A stretch of DNA of 64,000 bases from assembly GCA_964600965.1 (NCBI GenBank), contig CAZRLO010000002.1, forward strand, positions 1 to 64,000. The letters are read 5' to 3'. A model generated the notes under the pieces. It had not been told where the DNA came from. It ran no database searches and was given only the letters and a program-made list of their open reading frames with translations. Numbering within the stretch: the first letter of the stretch is position 1; the number at the start of each line of letters is the position of its first letter. Shown in pieces: positions 17,043-25,044 of this stretch. The translations under genes were made by a program, and so were the position numbers. Source of the stretch: UBA5972 sp964600965 (lineage in GTDB: Bacteria > Pseudomonadota > Alphaproteobacteria > Rhodobacterales > Rhodobacteraceae).

Positions 17043-18905
17043 CTACTCGGCGGCCTCTTCTTCTTCGGCGGGCGGAACCGGCTCTCCCGCGATTTCCTCA
17101 AGCGAGGTGGCCAGTTCGGGGTTCAGTTCGCGCGCCCGCTCAACAAAGCGCAGGTTCTCGGCTATCGGCACTTCGGGATCCCACAATTCCGCCATTTCCT
17201 TGATCGCGTGCCGGTCGAGGTCGTAAAAATCCGACGCCGCCTGTTCCGCGTCAAACGTTGCAATCCCCGCCTGTTTCAGCACGTATTTCCCGGCCCTGAC
17301 CGAGCTGTCAAAGGTCTCGCGCACGATCTGATCGGCCCCGGCCTGATAAAGCGCGTAAACATGCGAGCGGTTGCGCGCGCGGGCGATAATGTGAATATCG
17401 GGGCGCGCCTGACGGGCGTGCGTCACCAGCTTGACCGCCGCGGCATAGTCATCGACCGCCACCACCAGCATTTCGGCCTTCATCAGGCCGGCGGCCTGCA
17501 ACAATTCGGGGCGTGTCGGATCACCGAAAAAACCCTTCATGCCCAGTTTTCGTTGCAACTCGATCGTTTTGATGTCGGTATCCAGCACCGTCGTTTGCAA
17601 GCCGCTCATTCCGGCCATCCGGTTGACGACCTGCCCGAATCGGCCGACGCCGGCGATAATGATCGGCGCCTCCTGATCGATATGGTCGGGTGCCGGGCCG
17701 AGGCTGCCTTCGCCCAGACGGACCGACAAGAATTCGTAAAGGATGAACAGCGCCGGTGTCAGCAGCATCGAAAGCGCGACCACCAGCAGCAGAAGCCGCG
17801 ATAATTCGCCCGGCAACACGTTTGCGGCGGCGGCGAATCCAAGCAGAACCAACCCGAATTCACCGGCCTGCGCGAGGCTTAGCGTGAAAAGCCACTGATC
17901 GCGCCCGTGCAGCTTGAACAAGCGCGCCAGCACCAGCAGCACCAGCGCCTTGATCGTCATGATCCCCAGCGTCAGGCCAAGCACCACGCCGAAATTGGCA
18001 AGCAGAAAGCCAAAATCGATCCCCGCGCCGACGGTTATGAAAAACAGGCCAAGCAGCAGGCCCTTGAACGGTTCCACGTTGCTTTGAAGTTCGTGGCGGA
18101 ATTCGGAATTCGCCAGCACGACCCCCGCCAGAAATGTGCCCAGGGCCGGAGAAAGCCCGACGAGGTTCATCAACAGGGCAATGCCGATCACCATCAACAA
18201 CGCCGTTGCGGTGAACATTTCGCGCAAACGGGCCCCGGCGATGAAACGAAACAGCGGCCAGGTCAGGAAATGACCACCCAGGATAATGGCGGCCACGGCG
18301 GCGAAGGTCACCATCGCAACGCCCCAGCCCGGCAAGCCCTCGACCAGCGACAGACCCGACGCGCCATGCGCAATCTCAGGGTTGGAGACCCCCGCAACCG
18401 CCAAAAGCGGCAGCAGCGCCAGCATCGGAATGACGGCGATATCCTGCGTCAGCAGCACCGAAATGCTCGACCTGCCGCCCGGCGTGTGCATCAGATTTTT
18501 TTCGGTCAGCGTCTGCAGGACGATGGCGGTCGAGGACAGCGCGAATATCAGCCCCACGGCAATCGCCGGACCCAAGTTCTGACCAAGCTGCACCGCCGCC
18601 CAGGCGATGAGGGCGGTTGTCAACAGAATCTGCAACCCTCCAAGGCCGATCAGCCGGTGCCGCATGTCCCAAAGCGCGCGCGGTTCCAGCTCCAGCCCGA
18701 CGACGAACAGCATCATGACGACGCCGAATTCGGCAAAGGTCTGCAAATCGCGGGTCTCGTCACCGACCAGCCCGATCACTGGTCCGATCAGCATCCCCGC
18801 GATCAGATAGCCCAGTACCGAACCCAGCCCCAGCCGGCGCGCCACCGGCACCGCCAAAACGGCGGCCCCAAGGTAGATCGTGGCCTGAAGCAGGAAATCG
18901 TCCAT
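17043..18905 (-). CDS. Kef-type monovalent cation:proton antiporter (CPA2)
   Basis: A 620-residue inner-membrane transporter. Residues 1-385 hold the sodium/hydrogen-exchanger fold with about twelve membrane helices (GYLIAGMLIGPVIGLV; VGLELEPRALWDMRH), and residues 405-520 form an RCK/TrkA-N domain with the nucleotide-binding glycine motif GVGRFGQVV. The tail is acidic (PPAEEEEAAE). It resembles KefB/KefC, which export potassium in exchange for protons under electrophile stress, but glutathione control is not proven here. It is followed 12 bp upstream by the Lrp regulator on the same strand. Confidence 0.9.
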   Translation of the reverse strand: MDDFLLQATIYLGAAVLAVPVARRLGLGSVLGYLIAGMLIGPVIGLVGDETRDLQTFAEFGVVMMLFVVGLELEPRALWDMRHRLIGLGGLQILLTTALIAWAAVQLGQNLGPAIAVGLIFALSSTAIVLQTLTEKNLMHTPGGRSSISVLLTQDIAVIPMLALLPLLAVAGVSNPEIAHGASGLSLVEGLPGWGVAMVTFAAVAAIILGGHFLTWPLFRFIAGARLREMFTATALLMVIGIALLMNLVGLSPALGTFLAGVVLANSEFRHELQSNVEPFKGLLLGLFFITVGAGIDFGFLLANFGVVLGLTLGIMTIKALVLLVLARLFKLHGRDQWLFTLSLAQAGEFGLVLLGFAAAANVLPGELSRLLLLVVALSMLLTPALFILYEFLSVRLGEGSLGPAPDHIDQEAPIIIAGVGRFGQVVNRMAGMSGLQTTVLDTDIKTIELQRKLGMKGFFGDPTRPELLQAAGLMKAEMLVVAVDDYAAAVKLVTHARQARPDIHIIARARNRSHVYALYQAGADQIVRETFDSSVRAGKYVLKQAGIATFDAEQAASDFYDLDRHAIKEMAELWDPEVPIAENLRFVERARELNPELATSLEEIAGEPVPPAEEEEAAE

Positions 18906-18917
18906 GCGGTCTTTCTA

Positions 18918-19376
18918 TCAGATGGGCAGCGGTGCGTCCGGTTTGGTTTGATCCATCACGATCTGGCTTTGCACCCGGGCGACCGCCTGGTGTGGCAGGA
19001 ATATTTCGTGGACCAGTTCGTTCAGCGCGCCGAGATCGGGGCAATAGACCCTGAGCAGATAGTCCGCCTCGCCGGTCAGGGTCCAGGCGCTGACAACCTC
19101 GGGGCGGGCGCGGATCAGGGTCTGAAACGACCGCGCCGATTGCGGCGAATGCGTCACCATCGACACCTGAATGAAGGCCTGAACCGACAGGCCCAACCGA
19201 ACCGGGTCAAGACGGGCGCGAAAACCGGCGATCAGACCGGCATCTTCCAGCCGTTGCCGCCGCCGACCCGCCTGGCTGGCAGACAGGTTCAGAATGTCCC
19301 CCAGCTCCTGTGCGGTCAGGCGGGCATCGTGCTGCAAGGCCATCAGAAGGGCAGAATCGGTGCGATCCAACATCAT
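18918..19376 (-). CDS. Lrp/AsnC-family regulator
   Basis: A 152-residue regulator with an N-terminal helix-turn-helix (LTAQELGDILNLSASQAGRR) and a C-terminal RAM ligand-binding domain (about residues 65-145). It is divergent from hppD with a 138-bp AT-rich gap. By context it probably controls the tyrosine/phenylalanine catabolic genes hppD and the Rieske gene, and may sense an aromatic amino acid; this is inference. The start is the first of two adjacent ATG codons (19376); the long upstream frame is not coding. Confidence 0.9.
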   Translation of the reverse strand: MMLDRTDSALLMALQHDARLTAQELGDILNLSASQAGRRRQRLEDAGLIAGFRARLDPVRLGLSVQAFIQVSMVTHSPQSARSFQTLIRARPEVVSAWTLTGEADYLLRVYCPDLGALNELVHEIFLPHQAVARVQSQIVMDQTKPDAPLPI

Positions 19377-19514
19377 CGTGCTTGTTTCCTGCGAATATCT
19401 AAACATATTTGAAATAATTCCGCAATATCGTGCCAAAATGTGCGTAAGAATGCGCACACTTTGCGTGCCGTAGGGTGCATATGGGGCGGACCAGATCACT
19501 GAAAGGGGTGTCCA

Positions 19515-20624
19515 ATGGGACCGTTTCCGCATAACGCCGCCGCCGCGACGATCAGCGCCGACAATCCGGCTGGCACGGACGGCATGGAATTCGTGGAATT
19601 CTCGCATCCCGATCCCCGGGCCTTGCGGGATCTGTTCGCCCGGATGGGCTATGTGAAAACCGCCACCCACAGGACCCGGGCCATCGAATTGTGGCAGCAG
19701 GGCGATATCACCTATGTGGTGAATGCCGCGCCGGACACGATGGGCACCCGATTTGTTGCCGAACACGGCCCCTGCGCGCCATCGATGGCCTGGCGCGTGG
19801 TGGATGCCGATCATGCGTATCAACGCGCGGTGTCGCTGGGCGCCGAGCCTTATGACGCCGACGACAAGGTACTGAACGTCCCCGCCATTCGCGGTATCGG
19901 TGGCAGCCTGATCTATTTCGTCGATTCCTATGGGGCCAAGGGGTCACCCTATGCCGCCGAATACGAATTCGTGGGTGCAGAAAGCGAAAAGCCTGAAGGG
20001 GTTGGTTTCTACTATCTCGACCACCTCACGCACAACGTCAAACGCGGCAACATGGACAAGTGGTTCGGGTTCTACGCGGACATCTTCAATTTCCGGGAGA
20101 TCCGGTTTTTCGACATCAAGGGCAAGGCGACAGGGTTGACCTCGCGGGCTCTGACGTCGGCCTGTGGGCGTATCCGCATTCCGATCAACGAAAGCGCCGA
20201 TGACAACAGCCAGATCGAGGAATACCTGCGCGAATATAACGGCGAAGGCATTCAGCATATCGCCGTCGGGTCGAACGACATCTATGCCGCGACAGATGCG
20301 ATTGGCGAAAACGGGCTGGAATTCATGCCGCCGCCGCCGGCCATGTATTACAAGATGAGCCAAAATCGGGTTTCGGGCCATGAAGAGCCGATCGGGAAAC
20401 TGGCGAAACACGGCATCCTGATCGATGGCGAGGGCGTGGTCGACGGCGGCGAAACCCGCATTCTGCTGCAGATCTTCTCGAAAACCGTGATCGGTCCGAT
20501 CTTTTTCGAGTTCATCCAGCGCAAGGGTGACGACGGGTTCGGCGAGGGCAATTTCAAGGCGCTCTTTGAATCGATCGAACGCGACCAGATCGAACGCGGC
20601 GTCATTCCCGATACGGCTGCATGA
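19515..20624 (+). CDS. hppD: 4-hydroxyphenylpyruvate dioxygenase
   Basis: A 369-residue Fe(II) dioxygenase converting 4-hydroxyphenylpyruvate to homogentisate in tyrosine degradation. It has two vicinal-oxygen-chelate repeats. The probable iron ligands, by family alignment in memory, are His170 (YLDHLTHNV), His248 (GIQHIAVGS) and Glu332 (FFEFIQRKG). The C-terminal GFGEGNFKALFESIE motif is typical of the family. A GAAAGGGG site precedes the ATG. Its stop overlaps the start of the Rieske gene (ATGA), so the two are translationally coupled. It is divergent from the Lrp regulator. Confidence 0.95.
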   Translation: MGPFPHNAAAATISADNPAGTDGMEFVEFSHPDPRALRDLFARMGYVKTATHRTRAIELWQQGDITYVVNAAPDTMGTRFVAEHGPCAPSMAWRVVDADHAYQRAVSLGAEPYDADDKVLNVPAIRGIGGSLIYFVDSYGAKGSPYAAEYEFVGAESEKPEGVGFYYLDHLTHNVKRGNMDKWFGFYADIFNFREIRFFDIKGKATGLTSRALTSACGRIRIPINESADDNSQIEEYLREYNGEGIQHIAVGSNDIYAATDAIGENGLEFMPPPPAMYYKMSQNRVSGHEEPIGKLAKHGILIDGEGVVDGGETRILLQIFSKTVIGPIFFEFIQRKGDDGFGEGNFKALFESIERDQIERGVIPDTAA

Positions 20625-20977
20625 CGCTGGATTGGCGGGATTTCCCGGACGCACCCGATCCCGGCACCATTTTGTGCGACCTTGACGCGGTCCCGGAATC
20701 CGGTGTTCTGGCAATAGACGCGGGCGGTTTTGGGGTGCTGGCGTTGTGGGCCGCCGGCGCGGTACGGGCCTATGTCAATGCGTGTCCGCACCAGTATTTG
20801 CCGCTGAACCACCGAAGCGATCGATTGCATACTGCCGATGGCGCGCATCTGGCGTGCACCAACCATGGTGCGGTCTTCCGTTCGCGGGACGGTGTGGGAA
20901 CCGCAGGCGAGGGCTTGGGATGCGCGTTAAGCCCGATCCCGACAGAAATTCGCGACGGCGCGGTCTACATCCGCTGA
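20621..20977 (+). CDS. Rieske [2Fe-2S] ferredoxin-like protein
   Basis: A 118-residue soluble Rieske protein. Cluster ligands are Cys55/His57 (ACPHQYLPL) and Cys79/His82 (CTNHGAVF), with the expected spacing. There is no signal peptide or membrane anchor, so it is probably a cytoplasmic electron carrier or small redox subunit. The ATGA overlap with hppD shows tight coupling, although hydroxyphenylpyruvate dioxygenase itself needs no external electron donor. Its partner is unknown. Confidence 0.88.
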   Translation: MTLDWRDFPDAPDPGTILCDLDAVPESGVLAIDAGGFGVLALWAAGAVRAYVNACPHQYLPLNHRSDRLHTADGAHLACTNHGAVFRSRDGVGTAGEGLGCALSPIPTEIRDGAVYIR

Positions 20978-21152
20978 AACACCAGATGGCACGCGCCCGG
21001 GTCAAAACATCCGCAACACCATCAAACCGGGGCAAGAGGCCAGCGTGCAAGCATCGGCGAGCGCGCACGGCTGCGCGCCATGGCAAACGGTCAGCGGAAA
21101 AACCAATTTTGTCATTGGTACAGGGCGATGCAAAAGTGACATCTGTCGTGCC

Positions 21153-21257
21153 GAAGGCACGCATTTCGCGTGAAAAATGCCACGCCGAAGGCACGCATTT
21201 CGCGTGAAAAAGGCCACGCTGAAGGCACGCATTTCGCGTGAAAAAGGCCACGCTGAA
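21153..21257. repeat. 34-bp tandem repeat truncated by the assembly gap
   Basis: Unit starts at 21153, 21187, 21221 and 21255 are exactly 34 bp apart. Three full units and the first three bases of a fourth are seen before the N run. Units are nearly identical and contain cacgc-atttc-gcgtg. There are no spacers, so this is not a CRISPR. Upstream, 20978-21152 holds only small dyads such as ccaat/attgg. Confidence 0.92.
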
Positions 21258-21357
21258 NNNNNNNNNNNNNNNNNNNNNNNNNNNNNNNNNNNNNNNNNNN
21301 NNNNNNNNNNNNNNNNNNNNNNNNNNNNNNNNNNNNNNNNNNNNNNNNNNNNNNNNN
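21258..21357. other. 100-N assembly gap
   Basis: Exactly 100 N, the usual placeholder for a gap of unknown size. It interrupts the 34-bp tandem repeat, so the true copy number is not known and the region is probably longer than shown. Confidence 0.98.
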
Positions 21358-21442
21358 TGATTGATGGTTGATACTGGTGTTCCGGTCGTTGCCCTCCAAA
21401 GTACCGACCGCCCAAAACAAACCGGTCGCGGTGCCTCGCGCG

Positions 21443-21587
21443 GCCCAAACTCTTGCAAGAGTTTGGGCCAGAGTTTTGCGAAAACTCTGGCTGCCACCCG
21501 GGCGGCTTATGTGGCGAAAAACAAACTTTCCGGAAAGTTTGGGCCAGAGTTTTAAAAACTCTGGCCAAGGCTTTTTCAAAAGCCTTG
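21443..21587. repeat. chain of five perfect hairpins
   Basis: Five short palindromes follow one another: 21443-21468 (13-bp arms, no loop), 21467-21491 (11-bp arms, loop gcg), 21522-21541 (10-bp arms, no loop), 21542-21566 (12-bp arms, loop a) and 21566-21587 (10-bp arms, loop tc). The first and third, and the second and fourth, form a duplicated pair. The three arm differences between the first and third are all compensated on the other arm. The last hairpin lies directly after the LysR stop. Confidence 0.9.
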
Positions 21588-21589
21588 CT

Positions 21590-22513
21590 TCACCTTTTGC
21601 TGGGCGCCTGGTCCGTTATTGCAACCAGTCCCAGTCTGGCGGCGCGTTTCGGAATTGATGCCCTGATGTGGGCCGCGAAGGCCGTTGCGACCGGGCTGGC
21701 GGCGGGGCCTTGCCGCGTGATCAGTCCGACGATCCGTTCGGCCCCGCGAAAATCGACATCCCGCGCGGCGACCCCTTCGGGCAGTCGCGAAGTTGCCAGC
21801 GCGGGCAACAGGGTGACCCCCATGCCGGTCGCCACCAGTGCCAGCAGCGAGCTGACATTGCGCACGACCAGCTTGGCCTCGAAATACTGCTGGCGCAGTT
21901 CGGGCAGATCGATACGGTCGGCGGCCTCGTTGCGGATGAACCGCTCGGCGCGAAGGTCTTTCCATGTCAGCGCGCGACTGAAATCGCCCAGGGCCGAATT
22001 TGCCTCGAATACTACCCGGAAACGGTCGGCGAACAGCGGCGTGAATTCGACGCGCGCGGCATTGGCTGGCATGCCGGCAATGCCAAGCTCGCATTGTCCC
22101 GCATCCACCAAAGCGGCGACGGCGCGGCTGTCGGCGTCCAGCATTTCGACGTCGACCCCCGGTCGGTTGGCCAGAAATTCCGGCAGGATGTCGGGAATCA
22201 GGTTGGTTGCGACCGACGGCACCATTGCGACCGACAAGCGGCCGATCGCATTGTCGGCGAAGGCCCGGATACCGCGGACCGCGCCGTCGTAGCCGGCGAT
22301 TTGCGTGCGGCCTACCTCCCGCGTGTATTGCCCGAGCGCTGTCAACACATTCTTGCGGTCGGTTTCAAACAACGCGCCGCCGATTTCGGTTTCCAACGCC
22401 TTGAGCGCCATGGAAACCGCCGAAGGCGTCCGTCCGAGAACCGCCGCCGCACCGGCGATATTGCCCGCATTGGCCACGGTGACGAAAGTGCGCAGGTTCT
22501 CCAGCTTCAACAT
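21590..22513 (-). CDS. LysR-type transcriptional regulator
   Basis: A 307-residue regulator with an N-terminal winged helix-turn-helix (FVTVANAGNIAGAAAVLGRT) and a periplasmic-binding-protein-like effector domain (residues about 90-300). It is divergent from the aldehyde dehydrogenase operon with a 99-bp gap, so it is the likely regulator of that operon; the inducer is unknown. The coding region ends next to the hairpin chain, which may form its transcript end. Confidence 0.9.
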   Translation of the reverse strand: MLKLENLRTFVTVANAGNIAGAAAVLGRTPSAVSMALKALETEIGGALFETDRKNVLTALGQYTREVGRTQIAGYDGAVRGIRAFADNAIGRLSVAMVPSVATNLIPDILPEFLANRPGVDVEMLDADSRAVAALVDAGQCELGIAGMPANAARVEFTPLFADRFRVVFEANSALGDFSRALTWKDLRAERFIRNEAADRIDLPELRQQYFEAKLVVRNVSSLLALVATGMGVTLLPALATSRLPEGVAARDVDFRGAERIVGLITRQGPAASPVATAFAAHIRASIPKRAARLGLVAITDQAPSKR

Positions 22514-22612
22514 TGCGACATTATTTCAATTAAATTGAAATATGCAACAGAAATATGCGTTTGATTTAACCTGGGCAGGCGTTGCACAGTGGCACGACCA
22601 GCGGAGGGAAAA

Positions 22613-24064
22613 ATGGCGACGGAATTCAAAAACTTGATCGACGGTGATTGGACGGCAGGCGCGGCCACCGTCGAAAACATCAACCCCAGCGACGTGAGCG
22701 ATGTGATCGGCGCATTTGCGCAGGCGGACGCTGCGCAATTGGACGACGCGGTGGCGGCGGGGCGGTCCGCGCAAAGGCTCTGGGGTGCAACCGGGCTGGA
22801 GGCGCGGCAAGCTGCGCTGGATTTCGTCGGGCAGGAACTGATGGCGCGGGCCGACGAATTGGGCACCCTGCTCAGCCGTGAAGAGGGCAAGCCTCGGGCC
22901 GAAGGCAAGGGCGAGGTTTATCGCGCCGGGCAGTTTTTCACCTATTACGCCGCCGAGGTGCTGCGCCAGCTTGGCGAAAATGCCGACAGCGTCCGCCCGG
23001 ACATCGAGATCGACATCCGCCGCGAACCGATGGGCGTGATCGCGGTGATTTCCCCGTGGAACTTTCCGACCGCGACCGCCGCGTGGAAAATCGCTCCTGC
23101 GCTGGCCTATGGCAACGCGGTGATCTGGAAACCCGCCAATCAGACCCCGGCTTCGGCCCATGCGCTCGCCGAAATCCTCTCGCGCGCCGGAATGCCTGCG
23201 GGGACTTTTCAGTTGCTGATGGGATCGGGGGGCAAGATCGGCAACGCGCTGTCAGGACATCCCGGCATTTCCGGGGTGACCTTCACCGGGTCGCTGGGCG
23301 TCGGAAAACAGGTGGCGGCGGCGGCTTCGGCGAATCTCACGAAATATCAGCTCGAACTGGGGTCGAAAAACGCGTTGCTGGTCATGGATGATTGCGACCT
23401 CGATCTTGCGGTGGCGGGGGCGGTTGCGGGCGGTTACTCGGGCACCGGGCAGAAATGCACGGCAAGTTCGCGCCTGCTGGTCCACAAATCGGTGCACGAC
23501 ACGTTTGTCGCCAGGCTGATGACCGCGCTCGAGGCAATCAAGATCGGCCACGCTTTGCACGAAGGCACCCAAATGGGCCCGGTCGTCAGCGCGGGGCAGC
23601 TTGACGAAAATCTTGGCTGGATCGCGAAAGCCCGCAAGGATGGCGCGGAAATCGCCACCGGCGGCGAAAGGCTGACGCTGGAACACGAGGGTCATTACAT
23701 GTCGCCGGGCCTTCTGGTTGGCACGACCAACGACATGGCGCTCAACCGCGAGGAAATGTTTGCACCCGTTGCCGCCGTGCAAAAGATCGACAGCTACGAA
23801 CAGGGTCTGGCGATTGCGAATGATACCGAATTCGGGCTGGTTGGCGGCATCTTCACGAACTCGCTCGCGCGCGCCACCCATTTCCGCCGCAACATCGAAA
23901 CCGGCTGTGTGACCGTGAACCTGCCGACGGCTGGCACGGATTACCACGTGCCGTTCGGCGGGCGGAAAAATTCCAGTTCCGGGCCACGCGAACAGGGTCG
24001 CTCGGCGGCGGAATTCTACACGCAGGTCAAAACCGCCTATATTCGCGCCGGAGACCCGGAATGA
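22613..24064 (+). CDS. NAD(P)+-dependent aldehyde dehydrogenase, ketoglutarate-semialdehyde type
   Basis: A 483-residue aldehyde dehydrogenase. Motifs are SPWNFP at about 147, general base Glu248 (ELGSKN) and nucleophile Cys282 (GQKCTASSR). The C-terminal wording PTAGTDYHVPFGGRKNSSSG resembles alpha-ketoglutarate semialdehyde dehydrogenases of hydroxyproline and sugar-acid pathways, which yield 2-oxoglutarate; the substrate is inferred. The start at 22613 follows GGAGGG; an in-frame ATG at 22589 lacks a site. It is first gene of the operon and overlaps the dipeptidase start. Confidence 0.88.
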   Translation: MATEFKNLIDGDWTAGAATVENINPSDVSDVIGAFAQADAAQLDDAVAAGRSAQRLWGATGLEARQAALDFVGQELMARADELGTLLSREEGKPRAEGKGEVYRAGQFFTYYAAEVLRQLGENADSVRPDIEIDIRREPMGVIAVISPWNFPTATAAWKIAPALAYGNAVIWKPANQTPASAHALAEILSRAGMPAGTFQLLMGSGGKIGNALSGHPGISGVTFTGSLGVGKQVAAAASANLTKYQLELGSKNALLVMDDCDLDLAVAGAVAGGYSGTGQKCTASSRLLVHKSVHDTFVARLMTALEAIKIGHALHEGTQMGPVVSAGQLDENLGWIAKARKDGAEIATGGERLTLEHEGHYMSPGLLVGTTNDMALNREEMFAPVAAVQKIDSYEQGLAIANDTEFGLVGGIFTNSLARATHFRRNIETGCVTVNLPTAGTDYHVPFGGRKNSSSGPREQGRSAAEFYTQVKTAYIRAGDPE

Positions 24065-25044
24065 AACCGCCGCGCATCGACAATCTGCAATACGCCAACT
24101 GGTCGGAAAAGATTTTCCGCCAGATGCGTGAAGGCGGCGTCGATGCGGTACATATCACCATCGCCTATCACGAGAATTTTCGCGAAACCGTGCTGAACGT
24201 GGAAATGTTCAACCGGTATTTCGAGCAGTACCCCGACCTGATTTTCCACGGCAAATCGGCCAGCGATGTGCGCTGCGCTCAGGAAACCGGGCGAACGGCG
24301 ATCTTCTTTGGCTTTCAGAACCCCAGCCCCATCGAGGACGATATCGGGCTGGTCGAGGTCTGGCACGGCCTTGGCGCACGGTTCATGCAATTGACCTATA
24401 ACAACCAGTCGCTGCTGGCGACCGGGTGCTATGAGGCCGAGGATAACGGCGTCACCCGCATGGGCCGCGAGGTGATCCGCGAGATGAACCGCGTCGGAAT
24501 GGTGATCGACATGAGCCATTCGGCGGATCGCTCGACGTTGGAGGCGATGGAGATTTCCGAACGCCCCATCGCCATCACCCATGCCAACCCGAAATTCTGG
24601 CACCCCGCCCTGAGGAACAAGTCCGACGAAGTGCTGAAAGCGCTGGGTGAAAGCGGCGGGATGCTGGGCTTTTCGCTGTATCCGCACCATCTGAAAGATG
24701 GCAGCGATTGCACGGTGGACAGCTTTGCCGAGGCCATCGCCCGCACCGCCGACCTGATGGGGGCGCAAAACCTCGGAATCGGCACCGATCTGTGTCAGGA
24801 CCAACCTGACAGCATCGTCACCTGGATGCGCAACGGACGCTGGACCAAGACGCTGGATTACGGCGAGGGTTCGGCCGGCAATGCCGGATTCCCCGACCAA
24901 CCCGACTGGTTTCGCGACAACCGCGACTTTGGCAATATCGAATCCGCGCTAAGCCGCGCCGGGTTTGGTGACGACGAGGTTGCGGCCATCATGGGTGGCA
25001 ACTGGCTGCGGTTTTACGAAACGTCCTTTGAGCCCAAACCATGA
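24061..25044 (+). CDS. M19 family dipeptidase (renal/membrane dipeptidase-like)
   Basis: A 327-residue zinc metallopeptidase of family M19, related to renal dipeptidase and to bacterial enzymes that hydrolyse dipeptides with broad or D-residue specificity. Segments include LTYNNQSLLATGCYE, VIDMSHSADRSTLEAM (metal-site His) and ITHANPKFW. No signal peptide is visible, so it is probably cytoplasmic. ATGA overlaps with both neighbours show tight coupling. In this setting it may release an amino or imino acid that the other enzymes degrade, which is inference. Confidence 0.88.
   Translation: MKPPRIDNLQYANWSEKIFRQMREGGVDAVHITIAYHENFRETVLNVEMFNRYFEQYPDLIFHGKSASDVRCAQETGRTAIFFGFQNPSPIEDDIGLVEVWHGLGARFMQLTYNNQSLLATGCYEAEDNGVTRMGREVIREMNRVGMVIDMSHSADRSTLEAMEISERPIAITHANPKFWHPALRNKSDEVLKALGESGGMLGFSLYPHHLKDGSDCTVDSFAEAIARTADLMGAQNLGIGTDLCQDQPDSIVTWMRNGRWTKTLDYGEGSAGNAGFPDQPDWFRDNRDFGNIESALSRAGFGDDEVAAIMGGNWLRFYETSFEPKP

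Noticed and set aside
21153..21257. CRISPR array
   Set aside because: Units are contiguous 34-bp repeats without spacers, and no cas genes are nearby.
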